NCBI GenBank assembly: GCA_936432065.2
Contig: OW386285.2
Span: 106,521,869-106,585,868, forward strand
Reading direction: 5' to 3'
From: Rutpela maculata
Taxonomy: Eukaryota > Arthropoda > Insecta > Coleoptera > Cerambycidae
Length of the DNA stretch: 64,000 nt
Part shown: in pieces, positions 43,576 to 55,589 of the stretch
Position numbering within the stretch: position 1 is the stretch's first letter
How the letters are laid out: each line of letters begins with the position of its first letter
Notes under the pieces: generated by a model
Database searches by the model: none
Told to the model about the DNA's origin: nothing
Seen by the model: only the letters and a program-made list of their open reading frames with translations
Position numbers and translations under genes: made by a program

Positions 43576-46500
43576 ATCTTCCAGTGAAATTTTTAATAGG
43601 TCCTGTTATGTTTTCACTTTTTCTTTTAAGCAATTTCTCAAAATCTTTCATATTTATCTTTTAGTAAAGCATATATTGGATAGAATTAAATATTGGATAA
43701 ATTTGGTGTGGTTGTACTACTGGTGCAGATTATAATTACTTTTACGGATTATGTATGTATGATCTTATTGTTTCTGAAAGCCTAGTATGAGCATGAAAAT
43801 AAAAAGTTTTTATTTGATCCATTTTCTTATAATTAATATAAATTTCTTGCTTTTCGTGAAAAAAACTTGCAGATAAAAAGTTTCCTTTCTTCCGAATTTA
43901 ATCGGTGGACATACTGTATAATATTAAGAGAATTTAAAAAATTAACAATAATTAAGTGCGTATTTATTAAATCAAACATGAAAAGAAAGCATACTTGATA
44001 AAACATGCTAAAATGTACAAACACAAAATAATATATAAAGTGCATATAATCTATTTTCATTACGTGTTCTAAATTTTGAAACTAACTACCTGCAGATGAA
44101 TCATTGGGAATAAACTGTAGATATTATCATTTTCGCGCTATTTTTAGAGAATTTAACTGAGCGACCGTAATAAAATTTTACCTAGGTACTCGTAAAGTGT
44201 CTAATAATAACGAGAAAGATTTGACTAACTGAAGGCTGACTTATTTTTTAAATAGAAAGCAGATATATAAGTACGTATTTTTCTTAAAGAAATTTTAAGT
44301 AGCACTTTGGTTTCAAGGAAAGTGAAATTTTCACTAAGTCAAAAATGTTTGCTAATGACAAGATTTTATATGTCGTGAACAAATTGAAAAATAACATTAT
44401 ATGAGACTAAATAATAAGAAATAATGTTTTATGATTTTTCTCAAAATAAATTTAACTATATTATTAAATTTTTATTATTGCCCAAATGAAAAAAAAAAAA
44501 AAAAATTATAGAAAAACTGCAAATGCATTATGATCCTTATTTGATGTAATAGCAGAATACTTGATTGAAATTGGACCATATCCATCATACAGAGTGATCG
44601 CTAGAGGCGTTTTATATTAACTGCATATTGTACGAACTGTTTCATTATAATTTCAGAACAAAATTTTATTAAGTTTTTGAAGAAGCACACAAAAATACGA
44701 CGTGCCATTATTCATAATTGTTTACATAAATTCGTTTGCATTGCGGTTTTGCTGCACTGCAACGATAATAACTACAGCAGTTTGTAAGTCTTACAAAATG
44801 AATGTAAATTGAAACTTTCAGGCTTTTGGTTCTTTTTTCATCATTATTGGAACTATGTTTTCTATGAAGCTGTCTGAAACAATAATTTAAGAAGCCTAGT
44901 AAAACGCACTAACTAATGACACGTACAATGTAAAATAATCTTAGTGCATGGGATATATTTACTTGAAGGCAATTAAAATCAATCATTAAATAGAAAAGTC
45001 AACTCTAAATATTTACTATAAAACTTCATGTAAGGTTCACTTTTAGTCTGGCTACAGCTAAAAAACAGTTTGAATGCTGTTTTATTGAAATATACGTTTG
45101 ATATTTTTAATGGCAATATTGAGTAAGAACTAAAAAGATAATTGCATACATATTTTCATATTTTTTGCGGTTTTTGCAGACAAATACTTTTTGTTCTATT
45201 TTTGCAATTCCATATAAACCGTCGAAATTTGAATCCGATAGAAAATTCTGCATAAGAATCTAGTTTTTGATTTTGTATACCGTTTAGTCGACGCTTCCTT
45301 ATCCATTTCGGGATAGGAATTTTCAAACTACAGCATAATCCATTTCCTCTACGCTTTCCATGAAAGATTAGTTTTTGGTATCATTAAAAACAGATCTCAG
45401 GTTACCCATTATTGTTAAACTTATTTCCTTTGATCTATAAAAATTATTTATTTTCAAGTATTTCACCCAAAAGATGTAATAAACTATTAAACCAAACTTA
45501 TAAAAATAACGTCGATATTATAGAAATACAATAAATAATAAATATCTTTTCGATAAGTTTAAAATAAGATTATGTCAAATAAATATAAATTATGTAATTT
45601 TTTTATTTGCACGGCTGAATGTATTATTATGGGAAATCCATTAAGTCCTTAAAAATTGCTTTGCATCACAACGTTATCTATATCTTAATTTGTAGAGAGA
45701 TCGTTTTTATTAAAAACTGAAGTCATTTATATATTTTGATGAATACTTCCAACAGAATTCAAATATCTCTTTTAGTTATCAATAAAATTGCACCAGGAAT
45801 TTTAAGTGAGACACCCTATATATTTACCTAAAACTTCTTTTTTGTTTCCATAGGTAATTTTGTAGCAATATGAGTAATATATGGCAGCTTGTAGTAAAAG
45901 TTAATGTTTTGAATTTACTAGTACGATTTTTTGTGTCAACAATTTACGTTTCAGTGAATAATAAAATAAACAACCAATGGGGTGGTGATGTTTATATTAC
46001 GAATACTTGACCAACACCTCCTCCTCGGTAGCTAAAATTGTTTTTCAAGCTGACACCTAGTTCTTTTATTTCAGAGGTACGATTTAATATATTTATAGTA
46101 TCATATTCACTTATAATAGGATGTTTTTTGTTGTGAATCCGATTGCTTTGCATTTAGATCCATTAAAGGTTGTCGAGGCATAAAATGACCTGCATTTCAT
46201 TTTCAAGCCCAAACCATTTGCAGAGCTAATAATGACTTTATGACCTGCCACATGTTGAGTTGAAATTAACAACTTTTAAAATTTTCTGCCATATTTAAAA
46301 CGCATAATTTTAATATTTTAATATCGGTAGCACAGTCGAGTAGCGGCGCTGTTTTTAAATATTTATACATTTTTGGCTTAAGGTGTCAAATATTGGATCC
46401 CCTTCATATTTTTATTAGTCGTGCTAGAAATAATTAGGTAACATAATTGCTTCCTCCGCATTCATATTCAAAGACCAACCGAAAAAAGTCTGTAATAAAA

Positions 46501-47479
46501 GTCAATGAAACTTACGTATACATTGCAGTAAATGCAATTTTCTATCTGCCTTTTTCGAGAAATACATGTCTTTTTATTTCTTTAATTTCTTTAATCGTAA
46601 AAACATGATCTACTTTGGGCAATTTTTATTTGCCGATTGTACAATACCTACAGTATTTTTCAAAAGGTGTCATACTGTGTTTTTCGCAGTTCTTCTAAAA
46701 TATCTCTGGTTTTAAACAAAAATTCGCAATATATTGAAAACAGATTGTTCGTTATGAAATTGCGAACAAAACTAAAATATTCTTACTCAAATTGTTAAGT
46801 TGCGGAAAATAAAAACAATTACGATCAATCATCCTTAAGCAATTCACGAAAATAACAATAATAATAATAATAAATGTCTAATTTAAAATAAAAAAATGTA
46901 TAATAGTGCCTAAAAATCGCAATTGTTTAAGTACATTAAGTCGCCGAACAACATAATTGTTTTTAGAATTTGGGTTTTTGTACTTTTTAGTGGTATTAAC
47001 AGAAATGTTTAAAAATATTTACATTTTGACTGAAAATTAGATATTTTGTTTCCCTAGAATCATATTTTTCGAAAGTTTCATTAAATCATATATATTATCA
47101 CTTAAGTTATTGTCAACTGTTTAAAAAAGATCGATCTTAATTGTTTTGTTATTTACGAAAAAGATGGCACAGTTCCAATTTTCTTCGCAATTTCATAACC
47201 AACAATCTGGTTTTCTGTTACGATACCAGATAACTTAAAAAAATGTGCTTCTAGTGGAAATAATTAACGTCATATCAAATTTCAAGTAGAAATGCTTATA
47301 ACAACGCCTAAAATACAATAACAAATTTGAAAATTGAGTAGCAATTGTTTTGGAATACCATCAAGTCGTAGAGAAAAATTTTTTTCTCCTTAGACTATTA
47401 ATAAATTAGTCTTTAAAATAATTTTTTTTAACTATTTTTATAGAATAAAAGGCAAAGAAATTATGACAGAAACATCTTT
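43576..47479. other. 3.9-kb AT-rich stretch without recognisable features
   Basis: The frame 43833-44060 is hydrophobic AT-rich translation without a motif. 44560-44620 shares 'gtgatcgctagaggcg' with 21930. 'gagacaccctatatat' (45808) is a lone terminus-like motif. An (aat)n run lies at 46855-46873. I see no gene on either strand. Confidence 0.5.
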
Positions 47480-47534
47480 GAAATACTTATTTTAATTTAA
47501 AAAGAAACGTGACTAGAATATGAATAGAAACTAA

Positions 47535-48156
47535 CAGTGGCGGCTGGTGATATTTCAATATTTTTTTTCTCGTGTGTGGCGCTTGGGACCCATACGAAAT
47601 TTGGGAAATAACATCTAGAGAAGCACCTCTCTAATGACCCCTAAAAAATTTTGAAAAAGCAGTTTGCGAAAAAATTTTTGAAAATTCGTTAGCCTCCCCT
47701 GGGTCTAGGGACTCCTGTTTATTTTTATTTTTTTTTTCATATGCATTTGACTTTTCATAAAAATACAACAATAGATTTTGGAGTTTGTGAAAATATTTTC
47801 ATTACTAACTGAAATACAATGAACTGAAATTTTGTAATTTACAATTTAACAAATTACAATATTTCAATTCGTTGTATCTCAATTAGTAATGAAAATATTT
47901 TCATAAACTCCAAAATCTGTTGTTGTATTTTTATGAAAAGTCAAATGCATATGACAAAAAAAAATAAAAATAAACAGGAGTCCCTAGACCCAGGGGAGGC
48001 GAACGAATTTTCAAAAATTTTTTCGCAAACTTCTTTTTCAAAATTTTTTAGGGGTAATTAAAGAAATGCTTCTCTAGATGTTATTTCCCAAATTTCGTAT
48101 GGGTCCCATGCACCACAGACGAGAAAAAAATATTGAAATTTCATCAGCCGCCACTG
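47535..48156. mobile_element. 622-bp hAT-type foldback MITE with 8-bp duplication and empty site
   Basis: Ends 'cagtggcggctg' and 'cagccgccactg'. 'gaaactaa' on both sides (47527-47534, 48157-48164). The arms are near-perfect inverses over about 300 bp ('gggtctagggactcctg' / 'caggagtccctagaccc'), with the centre near 47845. Copy II of block D has a single 'aaaactaatattaa' at 49317, the empty site. CAG...CTG ends and an 8-bp duplication are hAT hallmarks. Confidence 0.95.
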
Positions 48157-48189
48157 GAAACTAATATTAATTGTAATAAAAATTAAAAA

Positions 48190-48725
48190 CTACTGCCGAA
48201 GGAATCACTACTTCCACATCCAGATTTCCTATCGAAGTCTCTTACAACGAAAGAAATTTAATAATATATAAGGCATTAAAAATAATAATAATATTAATAA
48301 AATATTAAAAAAACGATGTCACACGGTGGTTGGTGTATTAGAGGGGGTGGTTAATGCCAAAAATTTTTGAGGGCCTTGGTTCTTTGGATTGACAAAATTT
48401 TATTTTCTATCCTGTTTAATATTAGTTGAAGGTGGCGATGGGGGTAGTAGAGGGTGTGACTAATACCAAAAAAATTCTTTGAGGCCTTTGGCTCTTGTAC
48501 ACACACTAAATCACAATTTTATTTTTTTACCTCGTTTAATAATGGAGTATGAATGTATGAGTGGTAACGGAGGTGGTAGAGGAAGTGGCTAATGCCAAAA
48601 ACATTTTAAGGCTCTTGGTTCTTATATACACACTAAATCCCAATTTTATTTTCTACTCCCTTTAATAATAGGACGGGGGTGGGTAGAGGCTAATATAAAA
48701 AAAATTGAGGCCTATGTTTCAAAAT
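48190..48725 (-). mobile_element. Family F1, truncated copy 5
   Basis: Starts 'actgccgaaggaatcactac' 'ttccacatccag', followed by three or four repeats of a 'gtggtagagg...taatgcc...ttgaggc...cacactaaatc' unit. It is cut off before the microsatellite and hairpin. Part of block D copy I. Confidence 0.75.
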
Positions 48726-49270
48726 TGAATCGCAGAATTTGAACCAAACGTACTAACTAACATACATACAAAGCAAGTTAAATAAAAACTTGTAATAAAT
48801 GGGCGTAACTACTTACCGTACATAAAAGTTTTCTAAAAGATTGACATAATTTCAAATTATCAAATATGTAACAAATTTTCTACAGATAGGTACGTATAAC
48901 GTAATCTGTGATTATTAATTTAAAATTATATCTAAATTTTAGCTAAAATGTTATGAACTACAAGCAGATACACTTATTTTTTTATTAAATATAATTATAT
49001 TAAGGGAAATTCATATTTCTACCGATATATCACACACACATGCATTAAATATATATGTGGCGTACATCATAAACAGTAGATTTATGGAATACATTTTACA
49101 CACCTACAAATTTTAGTATTAATGGCAAACGTCGTCATAAATATATGTACCTTATCACTTTTTAACTACGGAGTGTATCAAGAAATTATTATTCTATTTT
49201 TACAAAATACTTTTAACAGGACTATAAAATAGGACCAAATATACTGTATATAAGATACCACAAATGGCGC

Positions 49271-49860
49271 GAAATACCTATTTTAATTTAAAAAGAAACG
49301 TGACTAGAATATGAATAAAAACTAATATTAATAGTAATAAAAATTAAAAACAGCTGCCGAAGGAATCACTACTTCCAGATCATCCAGATTTCCTATCCAA
49401 GTCTCTTACAACGAAAGAACTTTAATAATATATAAGGCATTAAAAAAATAATAATAATAAAATAATAAAAAACGATATGTCATACGGTGGTTGGGGTAGT
49501 CGAGGGGCTAACTCCAAAAAATTTTTGTATACACAATTTTATTTTTTACCCTCTATAATAATAGCGTCAGAGTGGCGATGGAATTGGTAGAGGGTGTGAC
49601 TAATACCAAAAAAAAATCTTTGAGGCCTTTGACTCTTGTACACACACTAAATCATAATTTTATTTTTTTACCCCATTTGATAACGGAGTAGGAGTGGTAA
49701 CGGGAGTTGTAGATTGAATGGCTAATGTCAAAATCATTTTAAGGCTCTTGGTTTTTGTATACACACTTAATCCCAATTTTATTTTTTACCCCCTTTAATA
49801 ATAGGATGGAGGTGGGCTAATATAAAAAAAAATGAGGCCTATGGTTCTTGTATGCACACT
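49271..49860 (+). repeat. Duplicated block D, copy II (left part)
   Basis: Matches 47480-47534 joined to 48165-48725; the homology is lost near 'aggcctatgg' and resumes at 53398. Confidence 0.75.
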
Positions 49861-50240
49861 AAATTACAGTTTTTTTATCCGCTTTAATAATAGTGTGGGG
49901 GGTGATAGTGGTGGTAGTTGATGCTAAAAAATATTTTTGAGACCTTCTCGTACATGCCGTAAGTCCCAATTTTATGGACTCCTACTTGCCTGCTTTACCT
50001 ATTTACCCTTATTTACCCCCATTTACCCCCTTCAAATGAATTATATCAGAATATAATCTAGTTCCAGATCCCGTTAAAGTACATACGTGTACCAAATTTC
50101 AAGTCAATATTATAAACGGTTCCAGAATAAACGTGCGCACAAAAAAGGTACAGACAGACCGACAGACAGAAATTTCTTTTTGTTCAAATTTAAAATCTCG
50201 TTTCATGGCATTCCAAGCCTATTTTAATAAACAAAAGGTT
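49352..50240 (-). mobile_element. Family F1, copy 6 (long, hairpin end missing)
   Basis: Begins 'cagctgccgaaggaatcact' 'acttccag' and holds four to five internal units of about 120 bp with 'taataccaaaaa' / 'ttgaggcct' / 'cacactaaatc'. Then come 'ttacccctttc'-like text, 'cgtgcgcacaaaaaa', 'cagacagaccgacagacag' and 'ttcatggcattcc', and it stops short of the hairpin. Internal unit number differs between F1 copies. Confidence 0.8.
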
Positions 50241-50481
50241 TTTTTTTGCTTTTATTATTATTTAGGTGTAAAAGTGAAAAAATAAGTTAAGTTGAATTAA
50301 TTGCTTTAAATACAGCTTTTACAATTATAAACAAAGATAATAATTGGTCAATACATTGTTTTAAAAGCATGTTGCGCTCGAAAAGTTCATACAGGCATTA
50401 ATTTAGTTTGACAGAAATGGTAAGATTTTTTTCTATTCACATAACAAGCTTTTAAGACAATTAATTCAACATAACTTATTT
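50241..50481. other. AT-rich spacer between F1 copies
   Basis: No feature. Confidence 0.4.
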
Positions 50482-51212
50482 TACTTCCACATCCAGTGGA
50501 AGTATAGTAACGATAAAAAATTTTTTAAAAATTTTTCTTGTTCAGATAGGCTTAGAATGTCATGAAACGTCGAGATTTTAAGTTTGAGTGAAAAAAAAAT
50601 TCTGTCGGTCTGTCGGTCTATCTGTCTGTCTGTCGGTCTGTCTGTCTGTCGGTCTGTAACTTTTTTTTTGTGCGCACGTTTACTCTGGAACCGTTTGAGA
50701 TATTGACTTTAAATTTGGTACACATATGTACTTTAACGAGAACTAGAACTAGATTTTATTTTCATCTTGTTCCGTCGAGGGGTTGGGGGGTAAATTGGGG
50801 TAAATTTGGGGTAAATAGGTAAATCAAGCAGGTTAAAGTTCATAAAGTATTTAGTATATGCAAGAGAAGTTAACGTCCCAAAAAAAAAATTGGCATTAGC
50901 CACCCCCATTACCACCCCCACCCTATTATTAAAGGGGATGAAAAAAAAATGTGATTTAGTGTGTGTACAAGAGTCAGAAACCTCAAAATATTTGTTTATT
51001 TTATCCACCCCCACTATCACCCTCTATCACAACCCCCACCCCACTACCGATGCGAGGTATCGTTTTATGGGTTTTTGGGGTAGAGGATTTCAAATATTAT
51101 ATTATTAAAGTGCCATCAACAATTATTTGCACATACAAAATTTTTTCGTTGTAAGTGATTTGGATAGAAAATCTGTATGTGGAAGTAGTGATTCCTTGGG
51201 CAGCGGTTTTTT
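50482..51212 (+). mobile_element. Family F1, copy 7 (full length)
   Basis: Left hairpin 'tacttccacatccag' + 'tggaagta', a (gtct/gtcg)n tract at about 50600-50656, 'tgtgcgcacgtttactctgg', 'gggtaaattggggtaaat', 'ccacccccattaccaccccc', right end 'ggaagtagtgattccttggg' 'cagcgg'. With copy 8 it makes an inverted pair of 1.7 kb. The frames 50733-51154 are internal repeat sequence. Confidence 0.88.
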
Positions 51213-51493
51213 ACGTTTTATTAGGTACATTTAAATAATATTTTTTTTTACGTTTAATTACATTTAATTTTATTTCAAAATTTTTAGTTACATCTTAGTA
51301 TTACGTTTTAATATTTATATATTTTATATTCATTGCATCGTTTTTACTTAAAATAATACTGGATCCTCCGCTATTTCTTAGAATTCAACGTCTGAGTCAA
51401 TACACTATCCGATATAAAAATTATAATTTAAACCTGATCGCCATTTAAAATGCAGTGTGTGAATGAATAAATTATACGATCAAATTATAGTTT
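51213..51493. other. AT-rich spacer between F1 copies
   Basis: No feature. Confidence 0.4.
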
Positions 51494-52190
51494 AAAACCG
51501 CTGCACAGGTAATCACTACTTCCACATCCAGATTTTCTATCCAAGTCTCTCACAACGAAAAAATTTTATATGTGGAAATAATTGCTTATGGAACTTTAAT
51601 AATATAATATTTGAAATCCTCTACCCCAAGAACCCATAAAACGATACCCCACATCGGTAGTGGGGTGGTGGTGGTGATAGGGGGTAGTGGAGGGTGGATG
51701 AAGTAAAAAAATATTTTGAGGTTTTTGGTTCTTGTGCACGGTACACACACTAAATCATAATCTTTTCTCATCCCCTTTAATAATGGAGTGGTGGTGGTAA
51801 TGGGGGTGGCTAATGCCAAACATTTTTTTGAGACCTTAGCTTCTCTTGTATATACTAAATACCAATTTTATGAACTCTTGCCTGCTTCATTTACCTATTT
51901 ACCCCAATTCACCCCAATTTACCCCCCAACCCTTGGACGGAACAAGATGATAATATAATCTCGTTCCAGATCTCGTTAAAATACATATGTGTACCAAATT
52001 GCATGTCAATATCTTAAACGGTTCCAGAGTAAACGTGCGCACAAAAAAGTTACAGACAGACCGACAGACATAATTTTTTTTTTACTCAAACTTAAAATCT
52101 CGACGTTCCATGGCATTCTAAGCTTATTTGAACAATAAAAGTTTAAAAATTTTTTTTGTCGTTACTATACTTACACTCGACGAGGAAGTA
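51494..52190 (-). mobile_element. Family F1, copy 8 (full length)
   Basis: Starts 'aaaaccgctgcacagg' and ends with a damaged hairpin 'cttacactcgacgaggaagta'. The internal order is the inverse of copy 7. Confidence 0.85.
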
Positions 52191-52660
52191 AAAAGACCAA
52201 AAATGTTAAAAAAAAAGGCTCGAATGCTGAAAATGGAGTGATGTATACCATTAATTAAGCTAGTTGTCTAGTTACAATATTTAAGAGGTGGGGAGATAAT
52301 TTTTTTTTCGAACGTGCGTTATGTCCTCAATGGTGCTTTATGCGATGTAATTTAAAAAATTTTAGTTGTGGATAATTTTCAACTAGCAGAGAGAGAAATA
52401 TAATCATTTTTGAACAAAAACTAACGTATCACGGATTCAGATGCAAGTAGAACATAATTCTTTTTTTAAACGTTGATTATTTCATATACTTTCATAATTC
52501 ACTTATCGTTTTTTGGTTTCACAAAAAAATGACGTAGTTATTTGAAATTGTTTATACGTGCAATATCCATAATTAAAATTAAAATCCAAAAAATTGGTTT
52601 AAGTTTAATTTTTTTTTCTTTCCAAACACCACCGTAAAGTACATGCACTTTAAAAGAAAA
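52191..52660. other. Spacer between F1 copies
   Basis: No gene or repeat that I can support. Confidence 0.4.
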
Positions 52661-53340
52661 AAACCGCTGACCAAGGAATCGCTACTTCCACATTTCCTAT
52701 CCAAGTCACTCACAACGAAAAAATTTTGTGTGTGGAAATAATTGTTTATGGAACTTTAATAATATATAATATAATATTTGAAATATTCTACCCCAAAAAC
52801 CCATAAAACGATACCCCACATCGGTAGTGGGGTGGGTGTGGTGATATAGGGTGGTAGTGGGGGTGGATAAAGTAAAAAAATATTTTGAGGTTTCACTAAA
52901 TCACAATTTTTTTTCATCCCCTTTAATAATGGGGTGGGGGTGGTAATAGGTGTAGCTAATGCCAAAATTTTTTTGAGCTTCTCTTGTATATGCTAAATAC
53001 CAATTTTATGAACTCTTACCTGCTTGATTTACATATTTACCCCAAATTTACCAATTTACCCCTCAATCCTTCGACGGAACAAGATGAAAATATAATTTAG
53101 TTCTAGATCTCGTTAAAGAACATATGTGTACCAAATTTCAAGTCAATATCTCAAACGGTTCCAGAGTCAACGTGCGCACAAAAAAAAGTTACAGACCGAC
53201 AAACCGACAGACAGACAGACATTTTTTATTTCGCTCAAACTTAAAATCTCGACGTTTCATGACATTCGAAGCCCATTCGAACAATAAAAATGTTTAAACA
53301 TTTTTTTGTCGTTACTATACTTCCACTGGATGTGGAAGTA
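52661..53340 (-). mobile_element. Family F1, copy 9 (full length)
   Basis: Starts 'aaaaccgctgaccaagg' and ends with the intact hairpin 'acttccactggatgtggaag'. Contains (gaca)n at about 53203-53220. Same orientation as copies 1 and 8. Confidence 0.87.
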
Positions 53341-53397
53341 AAAATACTCTTTTTAGTACCATATTATGGTATGGTTACCAGAACTACATGTGTATGC

Positions 53398-53893
53398 AAA
53401 ATTCAATTGGCCGTCGTTAAGTCGTTCAAAATTGAACTAAACATACTAACATACAAGCTAACAACATACAAACTAACATACATACAAAGCAAGTTAAACA
53501 AAAGCTTGTAATAAGTGTGCCTATCTACTTATCGTACATAAAAGTTTTCTAAAGGATTGATCTAATGACAAATTATTAAATACGTAACAAATTTTATATA
53601 GGAATATATAACGTAATCTGTGATTATTAATTAAATAATGTATCTAAATATTAGCTAGAATGTTGTGAATGACAAACAGATACACTTATATCTTTATTAA
53701 ATATAATTGTAATATTGGAAATTCGTATTTTTACTGATATTTTCATACACACATTCATTAAATATATATGTGGCGTACATGATACACAGTAGATTTGTGG
53801 AATACATTTTACACACGTACATAGTATTAGTGGCAAACGTCGTCAGAAATATATGCACCTTATAACTTCTTAACTACGGAGTGTATCGAAAAA
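53398..53893 (+). repeat. Duplicated block D, copy II (right part)
   Basis: Matches 48725-49183, including 'aacatacatacaaagcaagt' 'taaa' and 'gtggcgtacat', and ends at the same 'ctacggagtgtatc'. Frames 53290-53511 and 53651-53836 lie on it and are not supported as genes. Confidence 0.8.
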
Positions 53894-54000
53894 TGAGACA
53901 TATCTACGAAAAGAAGAATTTTTACCTGATAGGCAGGCAACCGTATTAGCAAAGCTTCCACAAATACATTTGAGGATGGTTTGTCACAAATACGGTCAGA
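53894..54000. other. Short spacer
   Basis: No feature. Confidence 0.3.
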
Positions 54001-54002
54001 CC

Positions 54003-54049
<47 letters not shown>

Positions 54050-54310
54050 CTGTTAGCACGATAGCGGCGAAGCCACTAAACGGATTTGGCTGAAACTTTG
54101 CATGAGGGTTTCTTTAGTGCTCCAGAAGATCTGAAAAGGTTTTGGTTGAGATCGGATTACGTTTGTTGCTGTTTTGGCACAACAAGCTGTTTATTTTATG
54201 ATTACTTACAATTTGTAATCGAACCATTGAAAAGCAGTAAAAATTCCGATTTCAACGATATATCACACTTGCACTCTTTAGCTTTGGTTTCCGTGAAAAA
54301 AATTAAAAAC
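54001..54310 (+). repeat. Family F2, copy 3 (hairpin end missing)
   Basis: (gt)n microsatellite at 54005-54050, then 'agcacgatagcggcgaagcc', 'aaacggatttggctgaaact', 'ttttggttgagatcggatta'. The frame at 54086-54427 is F2 sequence read through and not a gene. Confidence 0.75.
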
Positions 54311-54351
54311 CAAATAACACGCTTCTTGTGTAAAATATATTTTATAGTGGA

Positions 54352-55568
54352 ACCACAGAATACAGTAACTGCACAGAGGCGAAGTCTTTGGCGGTTCCTT
54401 TCAGTTTTGATGGCTCGTTTTCTGTGACCTTGCGTACCAGTTGCGTCTACACCACGGTGTATTAAATAGGTGGTCCGGCACTTTCCTATTATAATAATGG
54501 CTTCGTAAGTGCATGGTTTCTATTTACTTTAATAGATGGCGCGAGCAATAAGGTCCTACAATTACCTGGGCATGTGCATCGTATAACTAACACAACCTCA
54601 AATTTTAAGGTGTTTTCGTTTATTCTCATATTTAATGTTTGTATAGGCATTTTTAGCTCGGAGCCATACTGGCTCCAAGCAAATATTTAAAATTTCACGC
54701 AAATAATTTTTCAATATTGTTGATTAATAAAAATAGACTGCTAATTATAGGTTAGATTCCTAACCTGCAAAAGTGTCTTATTTTATTGTGACAAACTATT
54801 TAAAACTTCATACATATTACGTTGAACTTGACTTTGGTTGAAAGTACAGGAACCAGGCAGAAATTTTAATAATAGCTACGTAATACCTGTAAATCTTAAG
54901 AAATATATATTTTTGAGGTTAGCTGTGACGACACGTGCAATACTGCAATGTTTTAATTTAGCTAATTAATGTCAGATGTCACTGGACTCTTGTCAAAAAC
55001 AAGAAGCCGGGAATGTATGCAACACTGTATGTACGTATGCACAGAACCTGTAAAATTATCTATCTATGCGTAAGTAATGAGAGAACTTATTGGTCCTGCC
55101 ATCTATTACAAACTAGTTAGAACTTTATAAACATTACATTGAACTAGATTTTGGTCGAAAGTATGGGAACCAGGCAGAAATTTTAATAATAGCTTTGTAG
55201 TACTAAATTTTAAGAAATATATATTTTTGAGGTTAGCTATGACGTCATATGCAGATCCCCATTTAAGGATACACTGAAAAGACAGTGTATTTCGAGTTGG
55301 ATTGAAAAATATTACGATTTGAATTGCTTATAATCGGCGCCTATTTTCAATTGAGTTGAGAATTTTAATTCTCGCTTAATGTTTTCAATATCCCAAAATG
55401 AGTGGAAAAAAAAATTCACAAATCCAAACTTAACACGATAAACATCAACAGTGTCAAGATAAAAGTGAGGTTGATTGTTAAACAATTAAGAAATGGCGAT
55501 GAGTATACAAATTTGGTTTTGGCGGGAAGGCTAGCCTTCGCCTCTGTATAGTTACTGTACTCAGTGGT
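54352..55568. mobile_element. 1.2-kb TIR element containing H fragments
   Basis: Left 'accacagaatacagtaact' + 'gcacagaggcgaag', right 'cttcgcctctgtatagttac' + 'tgtactcagtggt': inverted ends of about 33 bp. Inside are two minus-strand H pieces (54590-54960, 55090-55260), the first showing the empty 'gctaattataggttaga' target. No target duplication was identified and no gene found. Confidence 0.7.
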
Positions 55569-55589
55569 CTAACCTAACGTTCAATAGAC

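Larger units (their letters stand above)
47480..49183 (+). repeat. Duplicated block D, copy I
   Basis: From 'gaaatacttattttaattta' through an F1-derived middle to 'ctacggagtgtatca'. Copy II is split: 49271-49860 and 53398-53893. Copy I carries the MITE at 47535-48156, which copy II lacks; copy II instead has several F1 elements in its middle. It contains 'tggcgtacat', 'ggcaaacgtcgtca' and 'cttacaacgaaag' in the same order as copy II. Confidence 0.8.

Noticed and set aside
50733..51154. Overlapping frames with 'PITTPTLLLKG' also seen in other F1 copies
   Set aside because: Recurs only because F1 copies share the 'ccacccccattaccac' tract; the frame shifts and breaks freely between copies, and no domain is present.
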